Origin: Akkermansia muciniphila
GTDB taxonomy: Bacteria > Verrucomicrobiota > Verrucomicrobiia > Limisphaerales > UBA9464
Reading direction: 5' to 3'
Length of the DNA stretch: 46,160 bases
Assembly: GCA_945860685.1 (NCBI GenBank)
Contig: CAMASJ010000003.1
Location: 1-46,160, forward strand
Shown: piece after piece, positions 10,285-20,496 of the stretch
How positions within the stretch are numbered: position 1 is the first letter of the stretch
Layout of the letters: each line of letters starts with the position of its first letter
The notes under the pieces: model-generated
What the model was told of the DNA's origin: nothing
Seen by the model: the letters and a program-made list of their open reading frames with translations, nothing else
Database searches by the model: none
Translations under genes and position numbers: made by a program

Positions 10285-11505
10285 CTACTTGGCGTTGCCG
10301 GGAAGCGGCACCTGTCCGGGACGGCCGAGATAGTAGAGCAGGTCCCGGATTTGGGTTTCGCTCAATCCGGCGACCAGGCCTTCCGGCATCATGGAGATCT
10401 CCGAGCCGGTGATCTTCACCACCTCAGCCCTCGGCAGCGTCAGCACCTCGGTCGCGGTCTGCACCACCACGGAATTGGCATCCTGCGACCGGACCAGTCC
10501 GGTGAGAACCCGCTCATCCTTCAACTCCACGGTGGAGGCCCGGTACTCGTTTGGGATCACCGCATTCGGGAAGAGGATGTTCTGCAGGAGGTAGTCCAGG
10601 TCGCCGCGGTTGGCGCCCGTGATGTCAGGTCCGATCTGGCCCCCGAAATCGAACAGATGATGGCATTGGGCGCAAACCTGGTTGAAGACCACACGTCCCC
10701 GGGAGGCGTCGCCGGGCGTCGAACCACCGGCCCAATAGACCCGCTTCACCCGCTCGATCTCCGCGGTCATGTCGGGGCTGGTCTCCTTCACCACTCCCCA
10801 GATCTCCGTGAGATTCGCCGCCAACTTGTCGTCCTTCAGCGATCGCAGCTGACGGACGAGGTCCGCGGTCAGAGCCGTTCTGGGGACGATTCCGGAACGC
10901 ACGGCCTCCAGCAGGGGGCGGGCGTAGCTGGGTCGGGAGGCCAGCGCGTTCAGCACTTCCCGCTGCTCCACCGGGGGAATCCCAGAAAAGAGCTTCAGGA
11001 GTGTCTCCGGGGTTCCTGGGGCGTCGAATCCGGCCAAGCCGCGCACCGCCGCCACCCGGGTCGCGGAATCCGAGGCCAACTTCAAGAGAAGCCCCGCCAA
11101 AGAGGCGTCCCGGGTGCGGAGCAAGGCGGCCAAGGCGGCATTGCGGTCCGCCGGGGACGCGGCGGAGTCGGCGGCGGTGGCCCGCAAGGAATCGAGCGCG
11201 CGCCGGCTGCCAAACGCCACCCCCAGACTACGAACCAAGGCCAGCGACTCGGCATCTCCTCCTTGGCCAACCGCTTCCTCCAAAGCCTCCCATCCCTCCG
11301 GCGTCGCCAATCCAGTCCGGCCACGCACCGCCGCCTCCAAACCACGAAGCACATCGCACCGCACCTCTTTATCGTTTGCGGACAATGCCAACGAAACAAC
11401 CCGAGCGAGGCTGGTTTCCGCCGCCGAAACCTGGAGCGTCAGGGGCGAGGACAAGAGTCCGACAGAGAGCAGGAGTGCGAACGGTGCACGCAGCGTGGAA
11501 ATCAC
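10285..11505 (-). CDS. secreted HEAT-repeat-like protein with c-type heme-binding domain (PVC type)
   Basis: Signal peptide; alpha-solenoid-like middle; GRVVFNQVCAQCHHLFDFGGQIGPDITGANRGDLDYLLQNILFPNAVIPNEYRASTVELKDERVLTGLV. Confidence 0.8.
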   Translation of the reverse strand: MISTLRAPFALLLSVGLLSSPLTLQVSAAETSLARVVSLALSANDKEVRCDVLRGLEAAVRGRTGLATPEGWEALEEAVGQGGDAESLALVRSLGVAFGSRRALDSLRATAADSAASPADRNAALAALLRTRDASLAGLLLKLASDSATRVAAVRGLAGFDAPGTPETLLKLFSGIPPVEQREVLNALASRPSYARPLLEAVRSGIVPRTALTADLVRQLRSLKDDKLAANLTEIWGVVKETSPDMTAEIERVKRVYWAGGSTPGDASRGRVVFNQVCAQCHHLFDFGGQIGPDITGANRGDLDYLLQNILFPNAVIPNEYRASTVELKDERVLTGLVRSQDANSVVVQTATEVLTLPRAEVVKITGSEISMMPEGLVAGLSETQIRDLLYYLGRPGQVPLPGNAK

Positions 11506-11700
11506 GCCTCAGCCTGACGCGGACCGCGCAGAGCATCAAGAGGCAGCGAGCCGGAATGCGGTCCGGGCGATCCGCTACCGGCTCCTGCCGAGGTAAAGTC
11601 ACTGGAAATAACTGTTTGCGCCCCCTCCGGAGGGTGTGGATAAGCTTTTGCCTTTGCTGAGCCGGAGAAATCCGGTCCGGCCGTAGTTGCGGCGTTGACG

Positions 11701-11982
11701 ATGATGAACCGCTTCCGAATGCACATCTGGTACTTCGGACGTGTCCAAGGGGTGGGTTTCCGGTACCAGACCCGAAATCTGGCAACCGGCTTCGAAGTCG
11801 CTGGAACGGTTCGGAACCTGCTGGATGGCAGGGTCGAACTCATCGCGGAAGGCAGTCGGGACGAACTGGAAGCGTTCAGAATTGCGATCCGGGAAAGCGG
11901 TCTGGGACCGATGATCCGCGACGAACAAGTTAACTGGTCTGCCGGCTCCGGAGGGTTCCGGGGATTCGAGATCGTGCAGTAG
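11701..11982 (+). CDS. acyP: acylphosphatase
   Basis: HIWYFGRVQGVGFRYQTRNLATGFEVAGTVRNLLDGRVELIAEG signature. Confidence 0.9.
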   Translation: MMNRFRMHIWYFGRVQGVGFRYQTRNLATGFEVAGTVRNLLDGRVELIAEGSRDELEAFRIAIRESGLGPMIRDEQVNWSAGSGGFRGFEIVQ

Positions 11983-11987
11983 ACAGA

Positions 11988-12710
11988 ATGAGGTACGCCA
12001 TCATAGCCGACATCCACGCGAATCTGGAAGGATTCCAACGGGTGCTTGCCGACATCAAGGAACAGAACTGCACCCATGTCGTGTGTCTGGGGGATGTCGT
12101 CGGCTACGGTGCCAACCCGAAGGAGTGCCTCGACATCGTCCGCGGGATGAACATCCCGACGGTCAAGGGCAACCACGACGAGTACATCGGCTTGGATGAG
12201 GATCCGGAAGGATTCAACGATGCCGCCGCCGAGGCCGTGGCTTGGAGCCGCTCGCAGTTGACTCCGGATGACCGCAAGTGGCTGCGCGACCTGAAGTATT
12301 TCCGCCTGGTGGCCAACTTCTCGATCGTCCATGCGACCCTCGATGGTCCCCAGCGCTGGGGTTACGTCTTCGAGAAGCTGGAGGCCGCGGCCAGCTTCAC
12401 CTATCAGAACACCCAGCTCTGCTTCTTCGGCCACACGCACGTCCCGGTTGCCTTCATTCGGGATACCGCAGTCCGTGGCGGCCAGTATTCCAAGCTCAAG
12501 ATCGAGCCGGGTCGTAAGTACTTCATCAACGTGGGCAGCGTCGGCCAACCTCGGGACAACGACCCCCGTGCGGCCTACGTCGTGTACGACATGCCGACCC
12601 AGACCGTCGAACTGCGGCGCCTGGACTATGACATCGCGACCGCCCAGAAGAAGATCATGCAGGCCGGTCTCCCCCAGCGCCTCGCCGATCGCCTCGCCAC
12701 GGGCAAGTAA
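11988..12710 (+). CDS. metallophosphoesterase (YfcE/calcineurin-like)
   Basis: MRYAIIADIHANLEGF ... VVCLGDVVGYGANP ... VKGNHDEY ... CFFGHTHVPV. Confidence 0.93.
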   Translation: MRYAIIADIHANLEGFQRVLADIKEQNCTHVVCLGDVVGYGANPKECLDIVRGMNIPTVKGNHDEYIGLDEDPEGFNDAAAEAVAWSRSQLTPDDRKWLRDLKYFRLVANFSIVHATLDGPQRWGYVFEKLEAAASFTYQNTQLCFFGHTHVPVAFIRDTAVRGGQYSKLKIEPGRKYFINVGSVGQPRDNDPRAAYVVYDMPTQTVELRRLDYDIATAQKKIMQAGLPQRLADRLATGK

Positions 12711-12761
12711 AGCCCCAGCCCGCCCCCCCACGCTGGGTCCCAAACAAGCGGCTCGACGCCT

Positions 12762-13787
12762 GTGAAGGTCCTGGTCCTCAAGCCAAGCTCGCTCGGCGAC
12801 GTGATCCACGCCTTGCCGGTCCTACGGCACCTGCGGCGACATCATCCGGATGCCCGCGTCGACTGGTGGCTTCACAAGAATCTGGTACCCCTGCTGCAAG
12901 AGGATCCGGACATCCATCGGATCATCCCCTTCGACCGCAAAGCCTGGGGTCGCCCTCTCGGTTTCGCCCAAATCCTCCGCGAGGTGTCCGGACTCCGGTC
13001 CGAACGGTATGACCTCGTCCTCGACCTCCAGGGACTCGCCCGATCGGCCCTGGTGGGTCGCGCCTGCGGTGCACGTCGGTTTGTCGGCGTCGGGGACTGG
13101 CGGGAATTCGCCCCCTTGTTCCATGGTGAGTCGGTTTCCCGCCCCTCGTCGTCCACCCACGCCGTGGACTGGTATCTCACGGTGGCCCAGCATCTCAGGT
13201 GGGACATCCACCAACCGTTCGAATGGCTGCCACCTCGCCCTGCCGGCGTCGCCGAGATCCAGCGGCTATTCCCGCAACTTTCTGAAGGAGACTGGATCAG
13301 CCTCCAGCCGGGCGCCCGTTGGGAAAACAAGCGTTGGCCCATCGAGAGTTGGAGCCGATTGGCCAAAGACCTCCAGGAACGGCTGCCTTCGGTGCGGATT
13401 GCCATCTTTGGAGGCCCGGATGAAACGGCGCTGGGAGAGGCGATCGTGCGCGCCGATGGAACGGGTCGGATCCTCGACCTCACCGGACGCCTGAGCTTGC
13501 CCGGGATGATCGAAGGACTTCGGCGCGTCCGACTGTTGGTCACCAATGACACCGGCCCGATGCATGTGGCAGTCGCCTTGGGCCGACCTGTGGTTGCCCT
13601 CTTCGGGCCAACAGCCCCGGAACGCACCGGCCCTTACGGCCAGTCATCCAACGTCCTCCGCGTCCGCGCCCTTCCCTGCGCTCCCTGCATGAGCGATCGC
13701 TGCCGGATCTCCGAGAAGCTCGCCTGCCTGAAAAGAATCGGCCCGTCAGACGTTCTGGAAGCAGTGGTGGCCAGGATGGAAGCCTAG
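12762..13787 (+). CDS. glycosyltransferase family 9 (LPS heptosyltransferase-like)
   Basis: MKVLVLKPSSLGDVIHALPVLRHLRRHHP ... LVTNDTGPMHVAVALGRPVVALFGPTAPERTGPYG. Confidence 0.9.
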   Translation: MKVLVLKPSSLGDVIHALPVLRHLRRHHPDARVDWWLHKNLVPLLQEDPDIHRIIPFDRKAWGRPLGFAQILREVSGLRSERYDLVLDLQGLARSALVGRACGARRFVGVGDWREFAPLFHGESVSRPSSSTHAVDWYLTVAQHLRWDIHQPFEWLPPRPAGVAEIQRLFPQLSEGDWISLQPGARWENKRWPIESWSRLAKDLQERLPSVRIAIFGGPDETALGEAIVRADGTGRILDLTGRLSLPGMIEGLRRVRLLVTNDTGPMHVAVALGRPVVALFGPTAPERTGPYGQSSNVLRVRALPCAPCMSDRCRISEKLACLKRIGPSDVLEAVVARMEA

Positions 13788-13835
13788 GAATCGGCAAGTT
13801 GCACCAACTTGGCCACGGCTATATCTGGACACCGG

Positions 13836-15095
13836 TCAGCGATCCTCCTTCATGGCCTTCCTGGCGGCCTTGGCCCTGGACTTCAGCAGGTCCACGACCG
13901 GATCCGCGAGCTTGAGGCCGAGCTCGGTCGCGGCCGCCCGAGCCGCGTCCGGTCCGTACTCGCGGAAGCGCTTCATGGAATGCGCGGCCACCCTCCATTC
14001 ACGGGCGCCCTCCCGGGACCTGGCCAACCAGACGAACCCGCCTTCTTCATCGGGCCAACCGTCCCCAATGGAACTCCAGAGCCGAACCTGAGCGCCCTCC
14101 CCAATCTGTTGCGCCAGCGGACTGAGCTGTCCCGCGTTCAGAGGCAGTTGGACCAACTCGCACGGCAACGGTCCGTCCCGGAGTCCGGATACACCTGCGG
14201 AGATGAAATCCGGGACCACTTCCAACAACAGCGCGATGGCGTTGCCTTTCCCGGCCAGCGTCCCGTCGAAACGCACGGCGTCCAGGTAGTTGGTCTCGAA
14301 CCCGGATCCTGTCCCCGGAAGGGTGACCAACAGGGGCCGACCCGGCCACGGAACCGCTGCCCAACCCGACTTACCGGGCGTTCTAGCCGTGATCTGGGGA
14401 AAAACCGCGGGATCACTGCGAATCTTCCGACGAACCAGCTTCTCCGCATCCTCCAGCGACACCACATGATGGACCTCGCCGGTAATCGGCGAGGTCGGCA
14501 CAGCCCGGCTTTGGCTCGGAGCGCCGAAGAAGCGGTCCACCGATGGCCGCGCCTTCCCGCCGGCCAGCGCGATGCAGTGGTTCACCGCCCGGACCACGGA
14601 TTGGGCCAACTCCTCCGAATCCACGGCAAACCAACCGTAGGGACGGTTCGCGGCGCCGAGATCCTCATTGCCGGCGCGCCACTCGCGGACACCGGCCCCC
14701 TTGCCGACGTCGGCCAGCCAAACCGCGTAGGCCATGCGGTCGCCGATGAAGGTGATCCGTACATGGGTGGCTTCAGGGTCGAGCTCGGCGAGCGAAAACT
14801 CGGTGGCACCACGGATCTCCGGCCCGCCCGGCGTGCCGTCGGAGAGGATCCTGCGGACACGGAACCGGCGCCCCAAAACCTCGGTCAGCTTCTGCTGAAC
14901 GCGGCCGCCACCGGCGAGGTTCCGGAAGTCGCCATGCTCGTCGAGGGAACGTCGGATGAAGTCCAGGGTGTCGACGAAGGTCGGCGACTCCTGTGCGGAC
15001 AGGGACATCGATCCGGCGAGCAACAGCGCCGCAATCAGGGAGAAGAAACGGAACACCCCCGGCGACGGGAGGCACCGGGGGTGGCGGGCTGTCAT
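13836..15095 (-). CDS. secreted hypothetical protein
   Basis: 419-aa ORF with signal peptide (FFSLIAALLLAGSMSLSAQE); no family recognised. Confidence 0.65.
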   Translation of the reverse strand: MTARHPRCLPSPGVFRFFSLIAALLLAGSMSLSAQESPTFVDTLDFIRRSLDEHGDFRNLAGGGRVQQKLTEVLGRRFRVRRILSDGTPGGPEIRGATEFSLAELDPEATHVRITFIGDRMAYAVWLADVGKGAGVREWRAGNEDLGAANRPYGWFAVDSEELAQSVVRAVNHCIALAGGKARPSVDRFFGAPSQSRAVPTSPITGEVHHVVSLEDAEKLVRRKIRSDPAVFPQITARTPGKSGWAAVPWPGRPLLVTLPGTGSGFETNYLDAVRFDGTLAGKGNAIALLLEVVPDFISAGVSGLRDGPLPCELVQLPLNAGQLSPLAQQIGEGAQVRLWSSIGDGWPDEEGGFVWLARSREGAREWRVAAHSMKRFREYGPDAARAAATELGLKLADPVVDLLKSRAKAARKAMKEDR

Positions 15096-15122
15096 GGATG
15101 GTGGAAACCGATGGTACCGGCC

Positions 15123-15467
15123 TCAGCGCTTGAAGGTCATCGGAGCCGCCTGCGCCTGGGGCATCTCATGGGCACACGGCTGATTGATGGGAACCTCGGG
15201 GACAACTCCGTTCTCCGAGACCACCCCGTTCTGGAGCATCCACGCCTCGACTTCCTCGCCGCTGACATCCGCCAACAAACGGCCGTTGATCTCGACCGTG
15301 GGCTGCTTCGTCTGGCCGGTCTTGCGGACCATCTCATCGAAGTTCTCGGGGACGTTGATGATGTCCTTCTCCTCGAAGGCGAGATCGTACTTCTTGAAAA
15401 CGGCGCGGACGCCCGCGCTCCAGCCACACCAGGGCTTCAGGTAGGCAGTGATGGTCGGTTTGGACAT
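15123..15467 (-). CDS. glutaredoxin-like protein with CGWS active site
   Basis: MSKPTITAYLKPWCGWSAGVRAVFKKYDLAFEEKDI ... KQPTVEINGRLLADVSGEEVEAWM; start codon at 15467. Confidence 0.8.
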   Translation of the reverse strand: MSKPTITAYLKPWCGWSAGVRAVFKKYDLAFEEKDIINVPENFDEMVRKTGQTKQPTVEINGRLLADVSGEEVEAWMLQNGVVSENGVVPEVPINQPCAHEMPQAQAAPMTFKR

Positions 15468-15582
15468 AGGATGAAAAAGTTCGATGGATTCTGGCAGTGG
15501 CCAGCCTCGGCGCAACCGGTGAAATGCCGGCCGAAGGCGATGGTTGCAAGGAAACCGCTCAAGACCTCAAGAACCGCCGGCT

Positions 15583-17112
15583 TCAGCGGACTCCTGCCGC
15601 CTTGCGGACTGCGGAGACGAGTCCGGGGATGTTGTGCTCCCGGGCTTCCACGTCGGGCGCGATCCCAAGGGCCTTCAATGCCTTGCTGGTCTCGGGCCCG
15701 ATGCTCGCCGTTTTCAGTCCCGGAAACCGACGCCGCAGCTCCGTCAGGTCGAACCGGCCGTGGAAGTTCTCGACCGTCGAGGCGCTGGTGAACGTGACCC
15801 AGTCGGCACCGGATTCGGCGAGGGACGCCGCGGAACCGTTGAGGTCTTCGGTCTCGGGAATGGTCCGGTAACAGGCGATGGCGTCCACGATGCCGCCCTT
15901 CTCCTCCAGCATCCGGGGCAACTCCGGCGTCGCCACTTCGGCCCGCACGATCAGGAATCGGAGATTCTCGATCGTCTCCACGGCGCCGATGGCCGCAGCC
16001 ACCTTGGACGCCACGTATTCCGACGGCATCGCATCCACGTTCAGGTGGAATTCCGCGACCTTCGCCGCGGTTGCCGGCCCGACGGCCGCGATCCGGACGT
16101 TGCCGATGTCCCGCACGTCCTTGAAGGCCTTGAAGAAGTAGTCGAAGAAAGTCACCACGCCGTTTGGACTCGTGAAGACCAGCCAGTCGTACTCGCCGAT
16201 ACCGGAGATGCACTCGACCAAGGGATCCATGTCCACCGGCGGAGCAATGCGGATGGTCGGGATCTCGAGCACCTCGGCTCCGAGTTCACGGAATTGGACG
16301 GAGACCTGCGACGCCTGCTCACGGGTCCGGGTCACCACCACCCGACGCCCATGTAGGGTTCGCGTCTCGAACCAGTTGAGACGCTTCCGCTCCGACACCA
16401 CGTCGCCGATCACGGTGATCGCCGGAGTGGTGATCCCGGCCTTGCGGGCGGCCTCGCCGATCGTTCCGAGCGTGGCGGAGACCGACTTCTGTCGGCCGGT
16501 CGTGCCCCATTGGATCATGGCGGCCGGGGTCTTCGCCGACGCGCCGCCTTCGACCAGGCGCCGGGCGATTTCGTCGATACGTTCGACGCCCATGAGGACC
16601 ACCTTGGTCCCGGGCATGCGCGCCAACAGCCCGAGGTCCACCGCGGAATCCGGCTTGGTCGGATCCTCGTGTCCGGTCAGCACGGTGAAGCTGGAACAGT
16701 GGTCGCGGTGGGTGAGCGGGATGCCCGCGTAGTTCAACGCCGCGGTCACCGACGAGACTCCTGGCACGACCTCGAAGGCCACTCCGGCGTCCGCCAGCTC
16801 GAGCGCCTCCTCCCCTCCCCGGCCGAAGACGTACGGATCGCCGCCCTTGAGTCGGACCACCGTGGCCCCGGCCTTCGCCTTCTCGACCAGCAGCTTGTTC
16901 AGTTCCTCCTGGGGAATGGCGTGTGCGGCGGCACGCTTGCCGCCGAAGATCCGTTCCGCCGTGGACGGCGCCAGCGCCAGCAGCGCTGGATTGACCAAGG
17001 CGTCATAGACCACCACGTCGGCGGTGCCGAGCACCTCGGCACCCCGAACCGTGATCAGTCCGGCATCACCGGGTCCGGCACCCACCAGAAACACTTTCCC
17101 CTGTCGCTTCAT
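15583..17112 (-). CDS. cobA-hemD: fused uroporphyrinogen-III C-methyltransferase / uroporphyrinogen-III synthase
   Basis: SUMT domain (KVFLVGAGPGDAGLITVRGAEVL ... RLKGGDPYVFGRGGEEA) followed by HemD-like domain (VVVTRTREQASQVSVQFRELGAEVLEIPTIRI ... DWVTFTSASTVENF). Confidence 0.93.
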   Translation of the reverse strand: MKRQGKVFLVGAGPGDAGLITVRGAEVLGTADVVVYDALVNPALLALAPSTAERIFGGKRAAAHAIPQEELNKLLVEKAKAGATVVRLKGGDPYVFGRGGEEALELADAGVAFEVVPGVSSVTAALNYAGIPLTHRDHCSSFTVLTGHEDPTKPDSAVDLGLLARMPGTKVVLMGVERIDEIARRLVEGGASAKTPAAMIQWGTTGRQKSVSATLGTIGEAARKAGITTPAITVIGDVVSERKRLNWFETRTLHGRRVVVTRTREQASQVSVQFRELGAEVLEIPTIRIAPPVDMDPLVECISGIGEYDWLVFTSPNGVVTFFDYFFKAFKDVRDIGNVRIAAVGPATAAKVAEFHLNVDAMPSEYVASKVAAAIGAVETIENLRFLIVRAEVATPELPRMLEEKGGIVDAIACYRTIPETEDLNGSAASLAESGADWVTFTSASTVENFHGRFDLTELRRRFPGLKTASIGPETSKALKALGIAPDVEAREHNIPGLVSAVRKAAGVR

Positions 17113-17269
17113 GAGGCGCGGAAGGTAGGCGGCGACGGCGGCCACACCAAGCCCCTTTGAACAGGCCGGCCAACGGCGGTTCCCGCCGTCCTGCATCAGG
17201 GATCCACCCGATGTGGAACACCCTATCCCGGGCTCAAGGACAACCGTGTCTGGACCGATAGGGCGTTGG

Positions 17270-19402
17270 ATGAATCGACTCGGACTCGGTCTGCGGATGA
17301 ATCTCGCCATCGGCGGGATATTGCTTGTCGCCATCACCGCCATCGTCGGTGTCGAGGCCCGGAAGGCATCCCACTCGGCAACCGAGAACGCCTATCGGGA
17401 TGCCGGTCAATTCGCGCAGCGGCATGCGCTCGAAGCCGGGCGCCATCTCAATGAGGCCCTGCTCGCCGCCCGCACCGTTTCGCAAGCCTTGGAGGGGATG
17501 AAGACGGCCTGGGTGGACGATCGATCCCTCTACAGCTCCATCTTGAAGCAGGTCTTGACCGCCAACACAAATTTCCTGGCCGTGTGGTCCGGTTGGCAGC
17601 CGGACGCGCTGGACGGAAAGGACAAGGATTTCGCGGACAAGCCGGGACACGATTCGACGGGCCGTTTCGTTCCGCTCTGGTTCCGTGTCGGGGCCGAAGC
17701 CACGAACTCGGTCCTTCCGGACCATCAGGTCGCCGGCAAAGGTGACTACCTGCTGAACGCTCTGAAGCACGGTCGCGAGCACGTCTCGGAGCCCTTCCGG
17801 ATCCGCCTTGGCCACCGCGATCACGACGTGGTTTCGCTGGCGGTTCCGATCCGTACAGGTGGAGAGGTGGTCGGTGCCGCTGGCATCCTTCTTCCGCTGT
17901 CGACCTTCCAAACACTGGCGCTCGACGAGGAAACCAGTTCCGAAGGCCAACTCGGCATCGCGACCTTCTCCGGGACCCTGGTGGCCGACTCCGCGTCCAC
18001 AGAATTCGGAAAGCGGATTCCTGCCGAATCGCTGTCCAGGCTCCTTGACGACATCCCCGCAGGACGCCTGCACCCGGAGACCGGAGTCGACCCGGCCACT
18101 GGAGCCGACCTCCACCGGGTCTACGCCCCGATCCGGATCGGTGAGACGGGCACGCCGTGGATCGCCGAGGCGCGCTTTCCGTTGGACCGGATCCGGCAGT
18201 CCGGAACCGACGCCCTCCTGCGGGGACTCCTGATCGGCTTGGCGGCCCTCGTCGCCACCCTGGGCGTGGTGTACGCGTTGGCCCGTTCGATCGCGCGTCC
18301 ACTAGACCGGGTGACCCTCGAGCTCGGTTCGACGGTGGAGACCCTCGACACCGCGACGGCGGAGCTCAAGGAGGCCAGCCGGGCTATCGCCGACGGCGCT
18401 TCAAGCCAAGCTGCGTCGTTCGAGGAAACGGCGGCCGCCTTGGAGGAGATGGCCAGCATGACCCGTCGCAACTCGGAACATGCGGGCAGCGCAAAGGCTC
18501 TCGCCGGGCAGGCCCGTGCGGCGGTTGACTCGGGGGCGGGCGACATGGCCCAGATGTCCCAGGCCATGCAGGAGATCAAGGCCGCGGGCGACAGCATCAC
18601 ACGGATCATCCGGACCATCGACGAGATCGCCTTCCAGACCAACATCCTCGCCCTCAATGCGGCCGTCGAGGCCGCCCGGGCCGGGGAACAGGGACTCGGC
18701 TTCGCCGTGGTCGCCGAGGAGGTTCGCAGCCTGGCGCAACGCAGCGCCGCGGCGGCCAAGGAGACGTCGGCCAAGATCGGCGACGCCATCGCGAAGTCGG
18801 AACGGGGCGTGTCCCTGAGCAACCGGGTCGCCGCAGGACTCCAAGACATTCTGGAGAAGGTCCGCCAAGTCGACGAACTGGTGGCCCAGATCGCCGCGGC
18901 TTCGAAGGAGCAAAGCGAAGGCATCTCCCAGATCAACCAGTCGGTGGGACGGATGGAGCGGATCACCCAGGACAACGCCGCCACCACCGAGGAGACGACC
19001 CAATCCATCGGCCACCTCACCGAACAGACGCAGGCTCTGAAGGACGCCGTCCGGAGCCTCGGGCAACTCGTCCAGGGAGCCGGCAGGATGTCACCTGCAA
19101 GGCAACCCGAACCTTCCACGGTAAAATCGCAGCCGGCACAGCCCCAATCGATGGGAGCTACCGCCGACTTTTCGGCGGCAACCGGGAAGGAACACGTGAT
19201 CCTCCGGAACCCGAGCGCGACGTGGGGCGCGGGAACCGGCAACAGGAGTCCGATCGTCGCCAACACACGGACCGCCGCGGTCGATCCCGATGTCGCGTTC
19301 CCGATGCCGCCACCGGATAGCGTTCCCGCGAAATTCAACCGAAAGGAGGACACGAAGGGATCGGTTGGCACATCGAACGTGGAACTGTTCCACGACTTCT
19401 GA
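17270..19402 (+). CDS. methyl-accepting chemotaxis protein with periplasmic Cache-like sensor
   Basis: Hairpin tip [50 protein letters not shown]-terminal TM plus extracellular ~270 aa; start could be GTG 17213. Confidence 0.92.
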   Translation: MNRLGLGLRMNLAIGGILLVAITAIVGVEARKASHSATENAYRDAGQFAQRHALEAGRHLNEALLAARTVSQALEGMKTAWVDDRSLYSSILKQVLTANTNFLAVWSGWQPDALDGKDKDFADKPGHDSTGRFVPLWFRVGAEATNSVLPDHQVAGKGDYLLNALKHGREHVSEPFRIRLGHRDHDVVSLAVPIRTGGEVVGAAGILLPLSTFQTLALDEETSSEGQLGIATFSGTLVADSASTEFGKRIPAESLSRLLDDIPAGRLHPETGVDPATGADLHRVYAPIRIGETGTPWIAEARFPLDRIRQSGTDALLRGLLIGLAALVATLGVVYALARSIARPLDRVTLELGSTVETLDTATAELKEASRAIADGASSQAASFEETAAALEEMASMTRRNSEHAGSAKALAGQARAAVDSGAGDMAQMSQAMQEIKAAGDSITRIIRTIDEIAFQTNILALNAAVEAARAGEQGLGFAVVAEEVRSLAQRSAAAAKETSAKIGDAIAKSERGVSLSNRVAAGLQDILEKVRQVDELVAQIAAASKEQSEGISQINQSVGRMERITQDNAATTEETTQSIGHLTEQTQALKDAVRSLGQLVQGAGRMSPARQPEPSTVKSQPAQPQSMGATADFSAATGKEHVILRNPSATWGAGTGNRSPIVANTRTAAVDPDVAFPMPPPDSVPAKFNRKEDTKGSVGTSNVELFHDF

Positions 19403-19406
19403 CACT

Positions 19407-19421
19407 CCCCCTGAACGGGGG
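19407..19421 (+). terminator. hairpin between convergent genes
   Basis: CCCCC TGAAC GGGGG immediately after the MCP stop; weak T tract. Confidence 0.4.
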
Positions 19422-19513
19422 GTCCGGCCCGCCACCCGGGACCGGCAGGCAAAGGCCCAAAACTCCCTACTTCACGCAATCAGAAGCCTCTTCCGCACGA
19501 CCATGGCGGAATC

Positions 19514-20404
19514 TCAAACCTCCCCGACCAGCTTCACCAACCGACGGCCGTATTCGACGTAGTTTGTCCGCAGGGCTTCGTCTTGCGCGCCGGCGTTGGC
19601 CTGGACGTCGTGGAACACCGCGACCATGTGGGGTTCGATGCTCAACGCACCCGTGTATCCCCTCGCCTTCGCGTCCGCGAGGATCCGACGGACCGCACCG
19701 TCGCCGTCGCCCGGCCAGTGGTAGTCGGCATCGTCCCGCGCCGTATTCCAGCGGGCGTCCTTGATGTGGATGTGCACGCTCCGGTCGCGGACTTGGGTCC
19801 AGAACTCCCAGGGATCCTGACGGGGCATCGGTTCCGGGCGGGTACGGTCCAGGTTGAAGACGGGATTGGCGGTGTCGAAGACCCAAGCGAGGCCGGGCAC
19901 CTCGTCGAGTAGGCGTTGGGCGTGCCTCCAACTCATCCCGCCGTAGTTCATGCAGTTCTCGTGGACCGGTTGGAGTCCGGCGTCGAGGAAGCGGCGGGTC
20001 ACCTCACGCAGACGGCGGAAACGTTCTGCCTCCATCTGATCCTCATCGTCCCGCACCTTGTAGCTCATGATGCGGACGAAACGGGTTCCAAGCCGCTGCA
20101 TGCGCGGGATGCACCGATCCACCTCGGCCAGGGTGATCTCGAACGGGTCCTCGATCCGTTTCGCCCAGTTGCCGATCGTCGAGGCGAAGCAGTAAACGGA
20201 GAGGCCGGCTTCCTCCAGCATCCCGACCGCGGTGTCGAAGGCCGCGTCCGTCAGGTCGTGGAGATTCGCCTTGGGATGCCCGGGGACCGTCACGTTCCGG
20301 GCCTCGATGTGGCGCCAACCCAGTTCGCGGGTGGCTTCGATCTGGGAGGCCAGCGACTGGCCGGCCTCGTCGCCGATGCCGCAATAGAGGGTGGGAAAGG
20401 ACAT
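19514..20404 (-). CDS. sugar phosphate isomerase/epimerase (xylose-isomerase-like TIM barrel)
   Basis: VHENCMNYGGMSWRHAQRLLDEVPGLAWVFDTANPVFN ... VHIHIKDARWN ... GALSIEPHM. Confidence 0.85.
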   Translation of the reverse strand: MSFPTLYCGIGDEAGQSLASQIEATRELGWRHIEARNVTVPGHPKANLHDLTDAAFDTAVGMLEEAGLSVYCFASTIGNWAKRIEDPFEITLAEVDRCIPRMQRLGTRFVRIMSYKVRDDEDQMEAERFRRLREVTRRFLDAGLQPVHENCMNYGGMSWRHAQRLLDEVPGLAWVFDTANPVFNLDRTRPEPMPRQDPWEFWTQVRDRSVHIHIKDARWNTARDDADYHWPGDGDGAVRRILADAKARGYTGALSIEPHMVAVFHDVQANAGAQDEALRTNYVEYGRRLVKLVGEV

Positions 20405-20456
20405 GGGGCAAACTGTTGGGAAAGGAGGTTTTCGAACCGTCGCCGCAAATGACGAA

Positions 20457-20476
20457 GGCCACCCTCGCGGGTGGCC
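20457..20476 (-). terminator. hairpin downstream of small basic ORF
   Basis: Minus strand GGCCACCC-GCGA-GGGTGGCC, 8-bp perfect stem; tail only moderately T-rich. Confidence 0.5.
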
Positions 20477-20496
20477 CTTGGACGGAACCGCCGGGC

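Noticed and set aside
13809-15791. 660-aa plus-strand ORF
   Set aside because: Antisense to the secreted protein and glutaredoxin genes; composition typical of shadow ORFs.
18121-19479. 452-aa minus-strand ORF
   Set aside because: Antisense to the MCP gene; Ser/Ala/Arg-rich shadow translation.
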